5,232 nt of DNA from JAGMDK01 sp023128695 (GTDB taxonomy: Bacteria > Planctomycetota > Phycisphaerae > UBA1845 > Fen-1342), in the NCBI GenBank assembly GCA_030628805.1, contig DAOVQG010000323.1, positions 1 to 5,232 of the forward strand, in the 5' to 3' direction. The notes beneath the pieces are model-generated. The model made no database searches. It worked only from the letters and a program-made list of their open reading frames with translations, and was not told where the DNA came from. Position 1 is the stretch's first letter, and each line of letters opens with the position of its first letter. This document shows positions 1 through 5,232 of this stretch, in pieces. The position numbers and the translations under genes are program-made.

Positions 1-147
1 AGCGCGTGGATTGCTTTTCCATCGGCTTATGGAACAGGCAGCCACCATCGGGCCAACGCGGTATCGCGATCTCGTTGGTGGCAACCACAACCGGTAGTAT
101 CGACTTGCGTCAACCGGATACCCCCTTTAGAAAAATTCACAAGCTCT
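1..147. other. Left edge, no assignable feature
   Basis: No gene can be supported here. Frame 1 is open to the window edge, but its third-codon-position G+C is mixed and its translation looks random, unlike the strongly G/C-ending codons that begin near 148. The stretch contains the direct repeat CAACCGG at 88-94 and 111-117 and an A/T-rich patch around 126-142. The composition change near 145 could mark an old junction or simply the end of intergenic DNA. Confidence 0.4.
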
Positions 148-487
148 CTCGCCCGCGAATCCCGCCTCGATCACGTCTGGCATCCGGGCCTGTACATGAA
201 AGCCACCGGCCCGCCGGGCAACGAGTTCAGCGGCAATTGCCTCGGCGACATGTTCGGCTGCGGCGAGACGTATCCGCTCGGGCCCGACAGCGGCCTCTGG
301 TTCCACGAGGTGACGGGCATCTACTGGCGCGGGCTGGTCCCGTCGTGGTTCAGCGGGTGCAGCGGGATGCCCGGCTGCGGGCCGGATTGCCCATGGACGC
401 TGGAGGAGGTCCAGACGCTGCCGCCGGCGATCCCCCGGCTACGGCCACTCGTCGTTGATGCCGCTCTGCGGTTATGGTAAACTGTGA
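148..487 (+). pseudogene. 3' remnant of an unidentified Cys/Gly-rich ORF, probably frameshifted
   Basis: I do not recognise this protein and propose no function. Frame 1 is open through a TAA at 478-480, and from about 148 its codons end almost entirely in G or C, a sign of real coding in this window. The translation is rich in Gly, Cys, Trp and Pro, with pieces such as HVWHPGLYMKATGPPG and FGCGETYPLGPDSGLWFHE. The first ATG is at 196, but the coding-like sequence begins earlier and no Shine-Dalgarno precedes that ATG, so 196 is probably not a true start. After the CCCCC run at 432-436 the coding bias moves to frame 2. Skipping one C gives an ending IPGYGHSSLMPLCGYGKL and a TGA at 485-487, which looks more natural than the frame 1 tail. 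I read this as a 5'-truncated gene with a one-base insertion or a sequencing error. If taken at face value, the intact ORF would be 196-480 with 94 residues. Confidence 0.4.
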
Positions 488-552
488 AATGTGTGCGATG
501 AGATGAATGGGTCGGTCGACCCATCGAGCAGGTCTCCGCGCTGCGACTTTGA

Positions 553-573
553 CAACTCATCAATTGAGAGTTG
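553..573 (+). promoter_or_regulatory. Inverted repeat in the leader of the 847-aa gene
   Basis: CAACTC at 553-558 and GAGTTG at 568-573 are perfect inverted arms of 6 bp separated by 9 nt, and the spacer region includes the palindrome TCAATTGA at 560-567. The element ends 14 nt before the ribosome binding site of the downstream gene. It could be an operator or a small leader hairpin. A 6-bp repeat is short enough to occur by chance, so the regulatory role is inference. Confidence 0.25.
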
Positions 574-587
574 CCGGAGCAATAGAT

Positions 588-593
588 GGAGGT
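588..593 (+). promoter_or_regulatory. Shine-Dalgarno site that fixes the start at 599
   Basis: GGAGGT lies 5 nt upstream of the ATG at 599-601. This is a near-ideal anti-16S match and spacing. It favours this start over the in-frame ATG at 491, which would add 36 residues rich in Ser, Arg and Cys ahead of what is otherwise a well-formed signal peptide. Confidence 0.8.
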
Positions 594-598
594 GTGTC

Positions 599-682
599 AT
601 GGCAAATGTTCAGTTTGCGCACATCCGATTCGCGGTCGTGATCTACGTTCTTGCGGCGGGGTTTCAACCATGCCTGGGCGGA
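599..682 (+). other. Signal peptide coding segment
   Basis: Residues 1-28 have a short N-terminal region with a single Arg at position 10, an uninterrupted hydrophobic stretch at 11-22, and a Pro/Gly-containing tail (QPCLGG). This is typical of Sec export. The cleavage point is uncertain, after Ala20 or near Gly28. The Cys at 25 is preceded by FQP, which is not a lipobox, so a lipoprotein is unlikely. Confidence 0.7.
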
Positions 683-3142
683 CGGTTCTTCGGCACTGAA
701 CAGCAAGTCGCCGAAGATTACGAGATCGGTCCCGCCATTGGCGGCCAGGTCAACTCTGCCGTCATTTGGGGCGCCGGCCAGTACTTCGCCGTCTGGGAAG
801 ACGCCCGAGACATCAGCTTCGGCCTCCACGCCCTCGGCTTCGTCAGCGATATCTTCGGCGCCCGCGTCACCTCCGACGCCAACCTCCTTGACCCCGTCGG
901 AATACCCATCAACCGAAGTCCGGACTTCCAGATGAATCCGTCGTTGGCTTACGACGGAACCCAATACCTCACCGTCTGGGCCCTGCGTAAAGGCCTCGAC
1001 GAATTTCCCCAACACGATGTTTACTTCACCTTGGTGACGGCCGACGGCGTTCCGTTGGTACCAGACGGCGTCATCCTCTGCAACGCCGACAGCGTTCAGG
1101 ATCATCCGTCCGTCGCCTGGGGCGGCCAGGACTACTTCGCGGTCTGGAATGACCAACGCGACGATGCCGGCGATATCTACGGCGCCCGCATTACAACCAA
1201 CGGCGATGTTCTCGATCCCAACGGGTTTCCACTATGCCAAGCCACGGCCACACAGACGTTCCCCGACGTTGCCTCCAGCAACACCAAGTATCTGATCGTC
1301 TGGGAAGACACCCGCGCCGGCAACAGCGATGTATACGGCGCGTTCTACGATCCCGACGGGCTGGGCGTCATGCCCGACTTTCCAATATGCTCAATTGGCG
1401 GTGACCAACAAGAACCGGTCGTCACCTGGGACGGGTCCAATTTCCTCGTGGCTTGGCACGACAGCAGAAGCGGCAGCCGAGACATCTTCGCCGCCCGCGT
1501 CACCACTAACGGAACCGTCCTCGATCCGGACGGATTCGCCGTCGCCGTCACCATCGAACATGAAAACCACCCGGCACTTGTGACCGATGAGGACGGCAAC
1601 AGCCTTCTGGCATACCAGCTACGACTCGATTGGGATTCGCCGGACATCCACGGCGTCTTCGTCAGTTCCGGCGGCGGCGTCAGCCAGTGCTTCCCCATAT
1701 GCACCAATCCGGGCACTGAAGCAAAACCGCGGGCCGCCTTCAACGGATCCGAATACTTCGTCGCCTGGAATGATTCGCGCGGCGATGACATCTACGCCAC
1801 CCGCGTCACCGCCGAGGGGACCATAATGGACCCCGGCGGCTTCCGGCTATCCAACACCGCCGAGTATCGCCAGTGGTCGGCCGTTGACTTCGACGGCCAG
1901 CAATATCTCGTGGCCTGGACCGAGTATGATGCAGACGAGTATGGCGGGCCGGGCGTCTTCTGCGCCCGCGTCGATCCAGACGGCACGCCCATCGACACCA
2001 GCGGAATCCTTGTCTGCGATCTGCCCACCTGGGAACGGTTCCCACAGGTTGCCTCCACGCCGCTCGGCTCCATGCTCATCTGGCAGGACGAGCGCAACTT
2101 CGACGCTGCCGGCAGTGATATCTATGGTGCGTGGGTCGGCCTCGACGGTACCGTCACGCCCGTCAGCGGCAACCCCGTCTGTACCCGAACCTACAACCAG
2201 GAACGCCCGGCCATGTGCTGGGACGGCGGCAACAAGTTCCTCATCGTCTTCGAAGACTGGATGGGGCAGGGATATTACAAAGATGTCTGGGGACTCATCC
2301 TCCACGCCGACGGAAGCCCGAGCATCGGCCCGTTCGTCGTCTGCCAGGCCGACAAGGCCCAGATATTCCCCGCCGCCGCCTTCGACGGCACCAACTTCAT
2401 GGTCGTCTGGGAAGACCAGCGCCAGGCGGTCTATCCCTCCAACGCGCAGCAAGACCTTTTCGCCGCCCGCGTAACCACAGACGGCGTCGTGCTCGATCCC
2501 GATGGCTTTCCCGTCGTGGATGACGACTTCTTCGAGGTCGCGCCTCGCATCTCTTTCGATGGTGAACAATTCCTCATCGTGTACAACCACGTCGATGACA
2601 CAACCGGCTGGGATGTTTACGGCGTCTGGCTGGACCCGGCAAGTCCAATTGTCGACCCGCCTTTCCAAATCGCCGCCGATCTCGAAATACATGAAATCGG
2701 TCCGGACGTCGCCTGGGACGGACTCGTCCACGCCGTCAGTTTCCGTCGTGGAAGCGAGCTCTGCGTCGCCCGAGTGGACCCCAGCCCCGCCGGCGGCATC
2801 AACGCCGAACCGATCTGCCTCGAACCCGACTACGGCCTGTGCCGGTCGGTCATGGCCCACGGCCCCAACCTGCGTCACCTTGTCGTTTATCAGTCCTGGT
2901 TAGTCGATCCTCCGTATGGCACCCACCGCATCCTTGCACGGCCTTTCGAAAGCCGCACCAAGGGTGACTACAACGACGACGGCGATGTGAACATGGATGA
3001 CTTCACCTTCTACCCGGATTGCATGACCGGCCCAGGCCCGACCGAATTGGGCGAGGAATGCCACATCTTCGATTTTGAACCGGATGGCGATGTGGACCTG
3101 ATCGATTTCGCTTCCTTCCAAGTCGCATTCACTGGAGAGTGA
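599..3142 (+). CDS. Secreted 14-repeat (propeller-like) protein with C-terminal dockerin-like domain
   Basis: This is a predicted exported protein of 847 residues; its substrate or partner is unknown. Residues 1 to about 28 form a signal peptide: a short n-region with R10, then a hydrophobic core FAVVIYVLAAGF. Residues 50-784 are 14 tandem repeats of 48-61 residues. Each opens with Q-x-x-P, followed by a hydrophobic strand, an aromatic-[DG]-G turn, a [YF]-[LF]-x-[VA]-W-x-D-x-R strand, D-[IV]-[YF]-[GA]-A-R-V-T, and dG-x-x-LDP-[DN]-G-F-P. This pattern resembles beta-propeller blades. Residues 789-847 form a dockerin-like pair of EF-type calcium loops: D790, N792, D794, D796, N798, D801 and D825, E827, D829, D831, D833, D836, with C808 and C821 between them. 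Dockerins bind cohesins in cellulosomes; in planctomycetes the module is common but its partner is usually unknown. The start at 599 is supported by GGAGGT and by the signal peptide. The gene appears monocistronic and is followed by a hairpin. No catalytic motif is visible, so a binding or surface role is more likely than an enzyme. Confidence 0.93.
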   Translation: MANVQFAHIRFAVVIYVLAAGFQPCLGGRFFGTEQQVAEDYEIGPAIGGQVNSAVIWGAGQYFAVWEDARDISFGLHALGFVSDIFGARVTSDANLLDPVGIPINRSPDFQMNPSLAYDGTQYLTVWALRKGLDEFPQHDVYFTLVTADGVPLVPDGVILCNADSVQDHPSVAWGGQDYFAVWNDQRDDAGDIYGARITTNGDVLDPNGFPLCQATATQTFPDVASSNTKYLIVWEDTRAGNSDVYGAFYDPDGLGVMPDFPICSIGGDQQEPVVTWDGSNFLVAWHDSRSGSRDIFAARVTTNGTVLDPDGFAVAVTIEHENHPALVTDEDGNSLLAYQLRLDWDSPDIHGVFVSSGGGVSQCFPICTNPGTEAKPRAAFNGSEYFVAWNDSRGDDIYATRVTAEGTIMDPGGFRLSNTAEYRQWSAVDFDGQQYLVAWTEYDADEYGGPGVFCARVDPDGTPIDTSGILVCDLPTWERFPQVASTPLGSMLIWQDERNFDAAGSDIYGAWVGLDGTVTPVSGNPVCTRTYNQERPAMCWDGGNKFLIVFEDWMGQGYYKDVWGLILHADGSPSIGPFVVCQADKAQIFPAAAFDGTNFMVVWEDQRQAVYPSNAQQDLFAARVTTDGVVLDPDGFPVVDDDFFEVAPRISFDGEQFLIVYNHVDDTTGWDVYGVWLDPASPIVDPPFQIAADLEIHEIGPDVAWDGLVHAVSFRRGSELCVARVDPSPAGGINAEPICLEPDYGLCRSVMAHGPNLRHLVVYQSWLVDPPYGTHRILARPFESRTKGDYNDDGDVNMDDFTFYPDCMTGPGPTELGEECHIFDFEPDGDVDLIDFASFQVAFTGE
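746..2950 (+). repeat. Array of 14 coding repeats, 48-61 residues each
   Basis: Repeat starts, in residues of the 847-aa protein, are about 50, 111, 167, 219, 270, 322, 374, 424, 479, 534, 588, 646, 699 and 747. Aligned on the fourth position (Pro, or Ser in repeats 1, 8 and 14), most share the G-x-x-[YF]-[LF]-x-[VA]-W core and the D-[IV]-[YF]-[GA]-A-R-V segment. Repeats 3, 5 and 11 are the closest to a consensus and are also visibly similar in DNA around 1181-1230, 1491-1540 and 2462-2510. Repeats 6, 13 and 14 are the most degenerate. Fourteen fits two seven-bladed propellers, but that is inference. Confidence 0.85.
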
Positions 3143-3157
3143 AGCCTCAAACTTGAT

Positions 3158-3178
3158 CTTCGAGGTTTGGCCTCGAGG
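3158..3178 (+). terminator. Candidate terminator hairpin after the 847-aa gene
   Basis: TCGAGG at 3160-3165 pairs with CCTCGA at 3171-3176 across a 5-nt TTTGG loop. The stem can extend by a G·T pair and a C-G pair to 3158/3178. It begins 15 nt after the stop codon. No T-tract follows, so it is not a classical intrinsic terminator. It may act with Rho or only protect the 3' end. Confidence 0.4.
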
Positions 3179-3458
3179 AGCTCAGGCATGTGATCATCGT
3201 GGGGGACTGACTAAGCGGTCTGCGCGCTGGCCAAGGCCCTGTTCGGTTCGTTACCCGCGGCCGAGCTACAGTACCGCCTGTCGCTGCGCCCCACGCCGCC
3301 GCGGTGTTAGTTCCCGCCATCTACGGGTCGGCCCAAACTCGACCGGCTGAAGCGGGTGGGCGAAAACCTGGATGCACGAATTGCGGTAAGTGAGAATACT
3401 CGATGGGGAGTCTCCCACGTCCGTCCCTCGCGTCCGCCGGGTGCCGCCCACGCGCGTG
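3179..3458. other. Intergenic region between convergent genes, with broken coding-like sequence
   Basis: No intact gene is supported. On the plus strand, 3215-3307 reads as 31 codons ending almost always in G or C (including ALAKALFGSLPAAELQYRL), bounded by TAA at 3212 and TAG at 3308. The same frame then continues with PKLDRLKRVGENLDARIAVS at about 3332-3391. This could be the relic of a gene broken by a stop, or part of a dispersed element. The minus strand is also open across much of it, so the direction is uncertain. No strong terminator for the minus-strand gene is visible. Confidence 0.3.
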
Positions 3459-4607
3459 TCACTCGTTCGGTCCGGTCATTGTCTGTGCCCACGCGTCGAA
3501 GTCATCCATATCGACATCGTCGTCACCGTCGAAGTCGAACGCGGCGCAGGCGTCCGAGACCGGCGACTCGCCGAAGCAGCGCTGCAAGCCGGCGAAGTCG
3601 GGCAGGTCGAGGTCGCAGTCCCGGTCCACATCGCCGAGCGGCATGGCGAAGTGGGCCGTCACGCTCTTGTACCCGTCCATCGTGACCGTGAGCGGGTTGT
3701 CGGTTTCGTGGCCCGCGGGCACGTCGCCGGTCCACTGGTCGAACTCGCAGAGGCCATCCGGCACTGCGGTCAGCTCAACCGGTGTGCCGAGCGGGTACCA
3801 TGTCTGGTCGGGATTGCGAAGGACGGCCCCGCTGCCCCGCGGACTGACGTGCGTGGACAGGTACACCTCGCCGGTGACACAAATATAGCCGTGGCGCTGA
3901 TGGTCAGCACCGCTCGCGTCTTCCAGAGAGAGAGAAACGATTAGGTCCAGCCCACCGCTGACCTGTTCATTTGGCACAAGACCAAGGAAACATGGCGAGT
4001 AGAAATATGGGTTCCAGGTTTGGCTGGGTACGATTTGGCTGGAGTCCAGCAGGACTTCTGCCTGACCGATGTTATACGCTTCATTTGTGGCCGGCACATA
4101 CAACACTTCGAAGTGATCTTCCCACCTTGCCTTAAAGATAATATCGTCGTTGCCCGGTTTGGGCACAACGACCATGCCGTAGCTGTCGAGGTAATCGACG
4201 TCTCCCGGTTCGGGCGGTACTAACTCGAACCGTGGCTGCCCCTCTTCGACTCGGCCCTGCAATAGAACAAAACCTCCGGATACATTCTCAGGCCCCGAAC
4301 CGAAGTCCTCTTTCCACCGCCTTAGGTCCGCGGCCTCCAAGCGATGTGCCCCGCAAAGGTAAGTGGGTACCGAAGATGTCGTGTCATTGATCCGCATCAG
4401 TTCAAGCCCTCCGCCCATGTATCCCCCGACCATGGCAGGAGACCCCGACAGCGCGTTTTTCGGGTCCACCAGTACTTGCACACACTCGACGCGGTAGTCC
4501 ATGTGTGGACCCGGGGCGGGATCATCAAGAAAACGATACAAGAAGATGAAACCTCGGGACGTTGGATTGGCATAGTCTTCCGAGTGGTGGGTGGCTCCGC
4601 CCGCCAT
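3459..4607 (-). CDS. C-terminal part of a secreted dockerin-like protein with an InlB-B-like repeat
   Basis: The 382-residue frame has three parts. Residues 1 to about 250 are unrecognised and beta-rich in appearance. Residues 252-320 match the divergent InlB B-repeat type, with the typical pattern GSGAV...YPLGTPVELTAVPDG, then F-D-Q-WTGDV and TMDGYKSVTAHF. Residues 322-382 are a dockerin-like pair of calcium loops: D326, D328, D330, D332, D334, D337 and D358, D360, D362, D364, D366, D369, with C344 and C354 between them. The glycine usually found at loop position 6 is replaced by C331 in the first loop and D363 in the second. There is no signal peptide and no Shine-Dalgarno before the ATG, which is odd for a dockerin protein. 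The frame runs upstream without a stop for 15 more sense codons to a TAG at 4653, and beyond that TAG it joins the 144-codon frame at 4653-5087. This is most likely the second part of one gene rather than an independent one. It converges on the 847-aa gene. Confidence 0.75.
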   Translation of the reverse strand: MAGGATHHSEDYANPTSRGFIFLYRFLDDPAPGPHMDYRVECVQVLVDPKNALSGSPAMVGGYMGGGLELMRINDTTSSVPTYLCGAHRLEAADLRRWKEDFGSGPENVSGGFVLLQGRVEEGQPRFELVPPEPGDVDYLDSYGMVVVPKPGNDDIIFKARWEDHFEVLYVPATNEAYNIGQAEVLLDSSQIVPSQTWNPYFYSPCFLGLVPNEQVSGGLDLIVSLSLEDASGADHQRHGYICVTGEVYLSTHVSPRGSGAVLRNPDQTWYPLGTPVELTAVPDGLCEFDQWTGDVPAGHETDNPLTVTMDGYKSVTAHFAMPLGDVDRDCDLDLPDFAGLQRCFGESPVSDACAAFDFDGDDDVDMDDFDAWAQTMTGPNE

Positions 4608-4652
4608 CAGTAAATGTAATGAGTCATTATAGGAGAATACGGCCGCCTGGCC

Positions 4653-4655
4653 CTA
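4653..4655 (-). other. In-frame amber codon splitting the second dockerin gene
   Basis: A TAG on the minus strand ends the 144-codon frame and is followed in the same register by GQAAVFSYNDSLHLL, which runs into the ATG at 4607. The linker has the look of coding sequence. One transition (from CAG or TGG) would make this stop. Read as sense, the frame from 5087 to 3459 would encode 542 residues. Confidence 0.6.
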
Positions 4656-5087
4656 AACCGCACTGGTATCTTCCGGCCCCGCGGGATCTGGCAGCAACTC
4701 AAGGGCATTCCACCGCAGCGGTTTCCATCCCACATTCTCCCCGATTACCCTGACCCATATGAATTGATAGTCGTTTGCCTGAACGTCGGTCCAGGTCTCG
4801 CCGGCAGCAGGCTCAAAGTCAAAGACGACCGGATACATACTGTAGCACGCCTCGGGATCGTCCTGCTGTCTATACCCGTTTGGCAACGCAAGCATGCACG
4901 AGGTCTCGCCGCTCGTAAAGAGAACCGGAGGGCACCAGATGCCTCCCCGGCAAATCGAGTCCCCGCACGCGCATTCCACGGAGCGCATGCTCAGTAGTGG
5001 GTAGCCATCGTACGGCTGTTCATCCGGTGACGCGACCTGGCGGGGAGATATATAAAAGAGCGAATGTGCCCCCAGTACCGTACTCAT
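4653..5087 (-). pseudogene. N-terminal fragment of the amber-split dockerin gene
   Basis: These 144 codons (MSTVLGAHSLFYISPRQ... to ...PEDTSAV) match no family I recognise. A Cys cluster lies at residues 39, 41, 46 and 52, with further Cys at 64 and 81. The region around 82-128 (YPVVFDFEPAAGETW, then QFIWVRVIGENVGWKPLRW) looks like extracellular beta-sandwich sequence. The ATG at 5087 has no Shine-Dalgarno and no signal peptide follows. The frame stays open upstream of it with plausible codons (YFITASYQ) until it meets the transposase gene at 5125. I infer that the true start and signal peptide were lost to insertion of the neighbouring element. The fragment shares its reading frame with the dockerin-bearing frame at 3459-4607 across one TAG, so the two are probably pieces of one gene. 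It could instead be a separate small gene, but the missing start signals argue against that. Confidence 0.6.
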
Positions 5088-5091
5088 CTGG

Positions 5092-5232
5092 TAAGAGGCC
5101 GTAATGAAATAACATACACTATATTCAGGCCGGCCGAATCGTGTAGTTCCAGTCCCCGTGGAATGCGTGGGGCAGAAGATTGATTCGTGCCATTTGCTCG
5201 TCTGTCACCTTGATACCCTTCGAGTACGCTCG
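5092..5232 (-). mobile_element. 3' end of an ISAzo13-like insertion sequence, boundary not resolved
   Basis: The transposase tail at 5125-5232 implies that the end of an insertion sequence lies shortly past its stop codon. The stretch from about 5092 to 5124 (around GTAATGAAATAACATACAC) is more A/T-rich than its surroundings and is a reasonable place for the terminal inverted repeat. The partner repeat would be outside the window, so neither the exact end nor a target-site duplication can be read. The left limit is approximate. Confidence 0.45.
5125..5232 (-). CDS. ISAzo13-like family transposase, C-terminal end (cut by window edge)
   Basis: Thirty-five codons, reading in from the window edge and ending in TGA at 5125-5127, give a tail containing KGIKVTDEQMARINLLPHAF followed by HGDWNYTIRPA. 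The pattern K-x-[LI]-K-V-[TS]-D-E-x-M ... L-x-x-H-x-FHG-[ED]-WNYTI-x-P is the characteristic C-terminus of ISAzo13-type DDE transposases, often labelled Rhodopirellula transposases and common in Planctomycetota. These enzymes cut and join the ends of their own insertion sequence. The catalytic DDE residues lie outside the window, so whether the copy is complete or active cannot be judged. The call rests on recognising the motif from memory, not on a search. Confidence 0.75.
   Translation of the reverse strand, partial: RAYSKGIKVTDEQMARINLLPHAFHGDWNYTIRPA

Noticed and set aside
27..113. A 28-codon minus-strand frame starting with TTG behind a GGGGG run
   Set aside because: It has a rare start codon, is short, has no recognisable product, and the G run alone is weak evidence.
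549..554. TTGACA, a perfect -35 hexamer match
   Set aside because: No acceptable -10 hexamer lies 16-18 nt downstream; those positions are G/C-rich (TTGCCGGA).
491..598. Start of the 847-aa gene at the in-frame ATG at 491, adding 36 residues
   Set aside because: The added residues are Ser/Arg/Cys-rich and would bury the signal peptide. GGAGGT at the right distance marks 599 instead.
560..1156. A 198-codon open frame on the minus strand
   Set aside because: It is antisense to the signal peptide and first repeats of the 847-aa gene, a codon-bias shadow.
1847..2878. A 343-codon open frame on the minus strand
   Set aside because: It lies wholly opposite the repeat protein and is kept open by the codon bias and periodicity of that gene. 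Its translation shows no domain and no start signals.
3390..3944. A 184-codon plus-strand frame across the end of the second dockerin gene
   Set aside because: It is a shadow of the minus-strand InlB-B and dockerin coding, which has recognisable domains.
4626..4631. TATAAT on the minus strand, just upstream of the ATG at 4607, as a -10 box for a separate gene
   Set aside because: There is no -35 match at the right spacing, it sits within sequence that reads as coding, and no ribosome binding site follows.
4653..4655. Pyrrolysine or programmed amber read-through at the split gene
   Set aside because: Nothing in the window (no pyl gene, suppressor tRNA or read-through structure) supports it. 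Decay next to a transposase, or a base error, is simpler.
1..5232. CRISPR array, tRNA, rRNA or defence system
   Set aside because: No regularly spaced DNA repeats, cloverleaf, rRNA-like sequence or known defence domain was seen. The only tandem repeats are the protein-coding ones.

Overview
The window looks like bacterial DNA of moderately high G+C from a member of the Planctomycetota, probably near Phycisphaerae. This is inferred from protein style: two separate loci end in the acidic, duplicated dockerin-like calcium-loop module (GD-x-[DN]-x-D...VDL-x-DF, with a short Cys-bounded linker) that closes many large secreted planctomycete proteins. No marker gene or RNA gene is present to confirm it.

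Layout. Positions 1-147 hold nothing I can assign. Positions 148-487 (+) carry the 3' end of an unidentified, Cys/Gly-rich reading frame that looks broken by one extra C in a C5 run. Positions 488-598 are the leader of the main gene, with a small inverted repeat and a strong Shine-Dalgarno. Positions 599-3142 (+) encode the one clearly intact gene: an 847-residue exported protein with a signal peptide, 14 blade-like repeats of 48-61 residues and a C-terminal dockerin-like module. A short hairpin follows its stop. Positions 3179-3458 separate two convergent genes and contain coding-like but broken sequence.

Positions 3459-5124 (-) hold a second dockerin-bearing gene. It appears as two open frames (4653-5087 and 3459-4607) in the same register, split by a single TAG. 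Neither half has a convincing ribosome binding site or signal peptide. The 5' end of this gene abuts positions 5125-5232 (-), the last 35 codons of a transposase that resembles the ISAzo13 (Rhodopirellula-type DDE) family. The simplest reading is that an insertion sequence removed the 5' end of the second gene, and that the amber codon arose as decay or is a sequencing error.

There is no visible operon or pathway. The genes share a theme of exported, calcium-loop-bearing proteins of unknown substrate. I found no CRISPR, defence system, tRNA, rRNA or metabolic gene. The points most worth checking are the amber-split gene next to the transposase, the homopolymer frameshift near 432, and the 14-repeat architecture with a recurrent cysteine.
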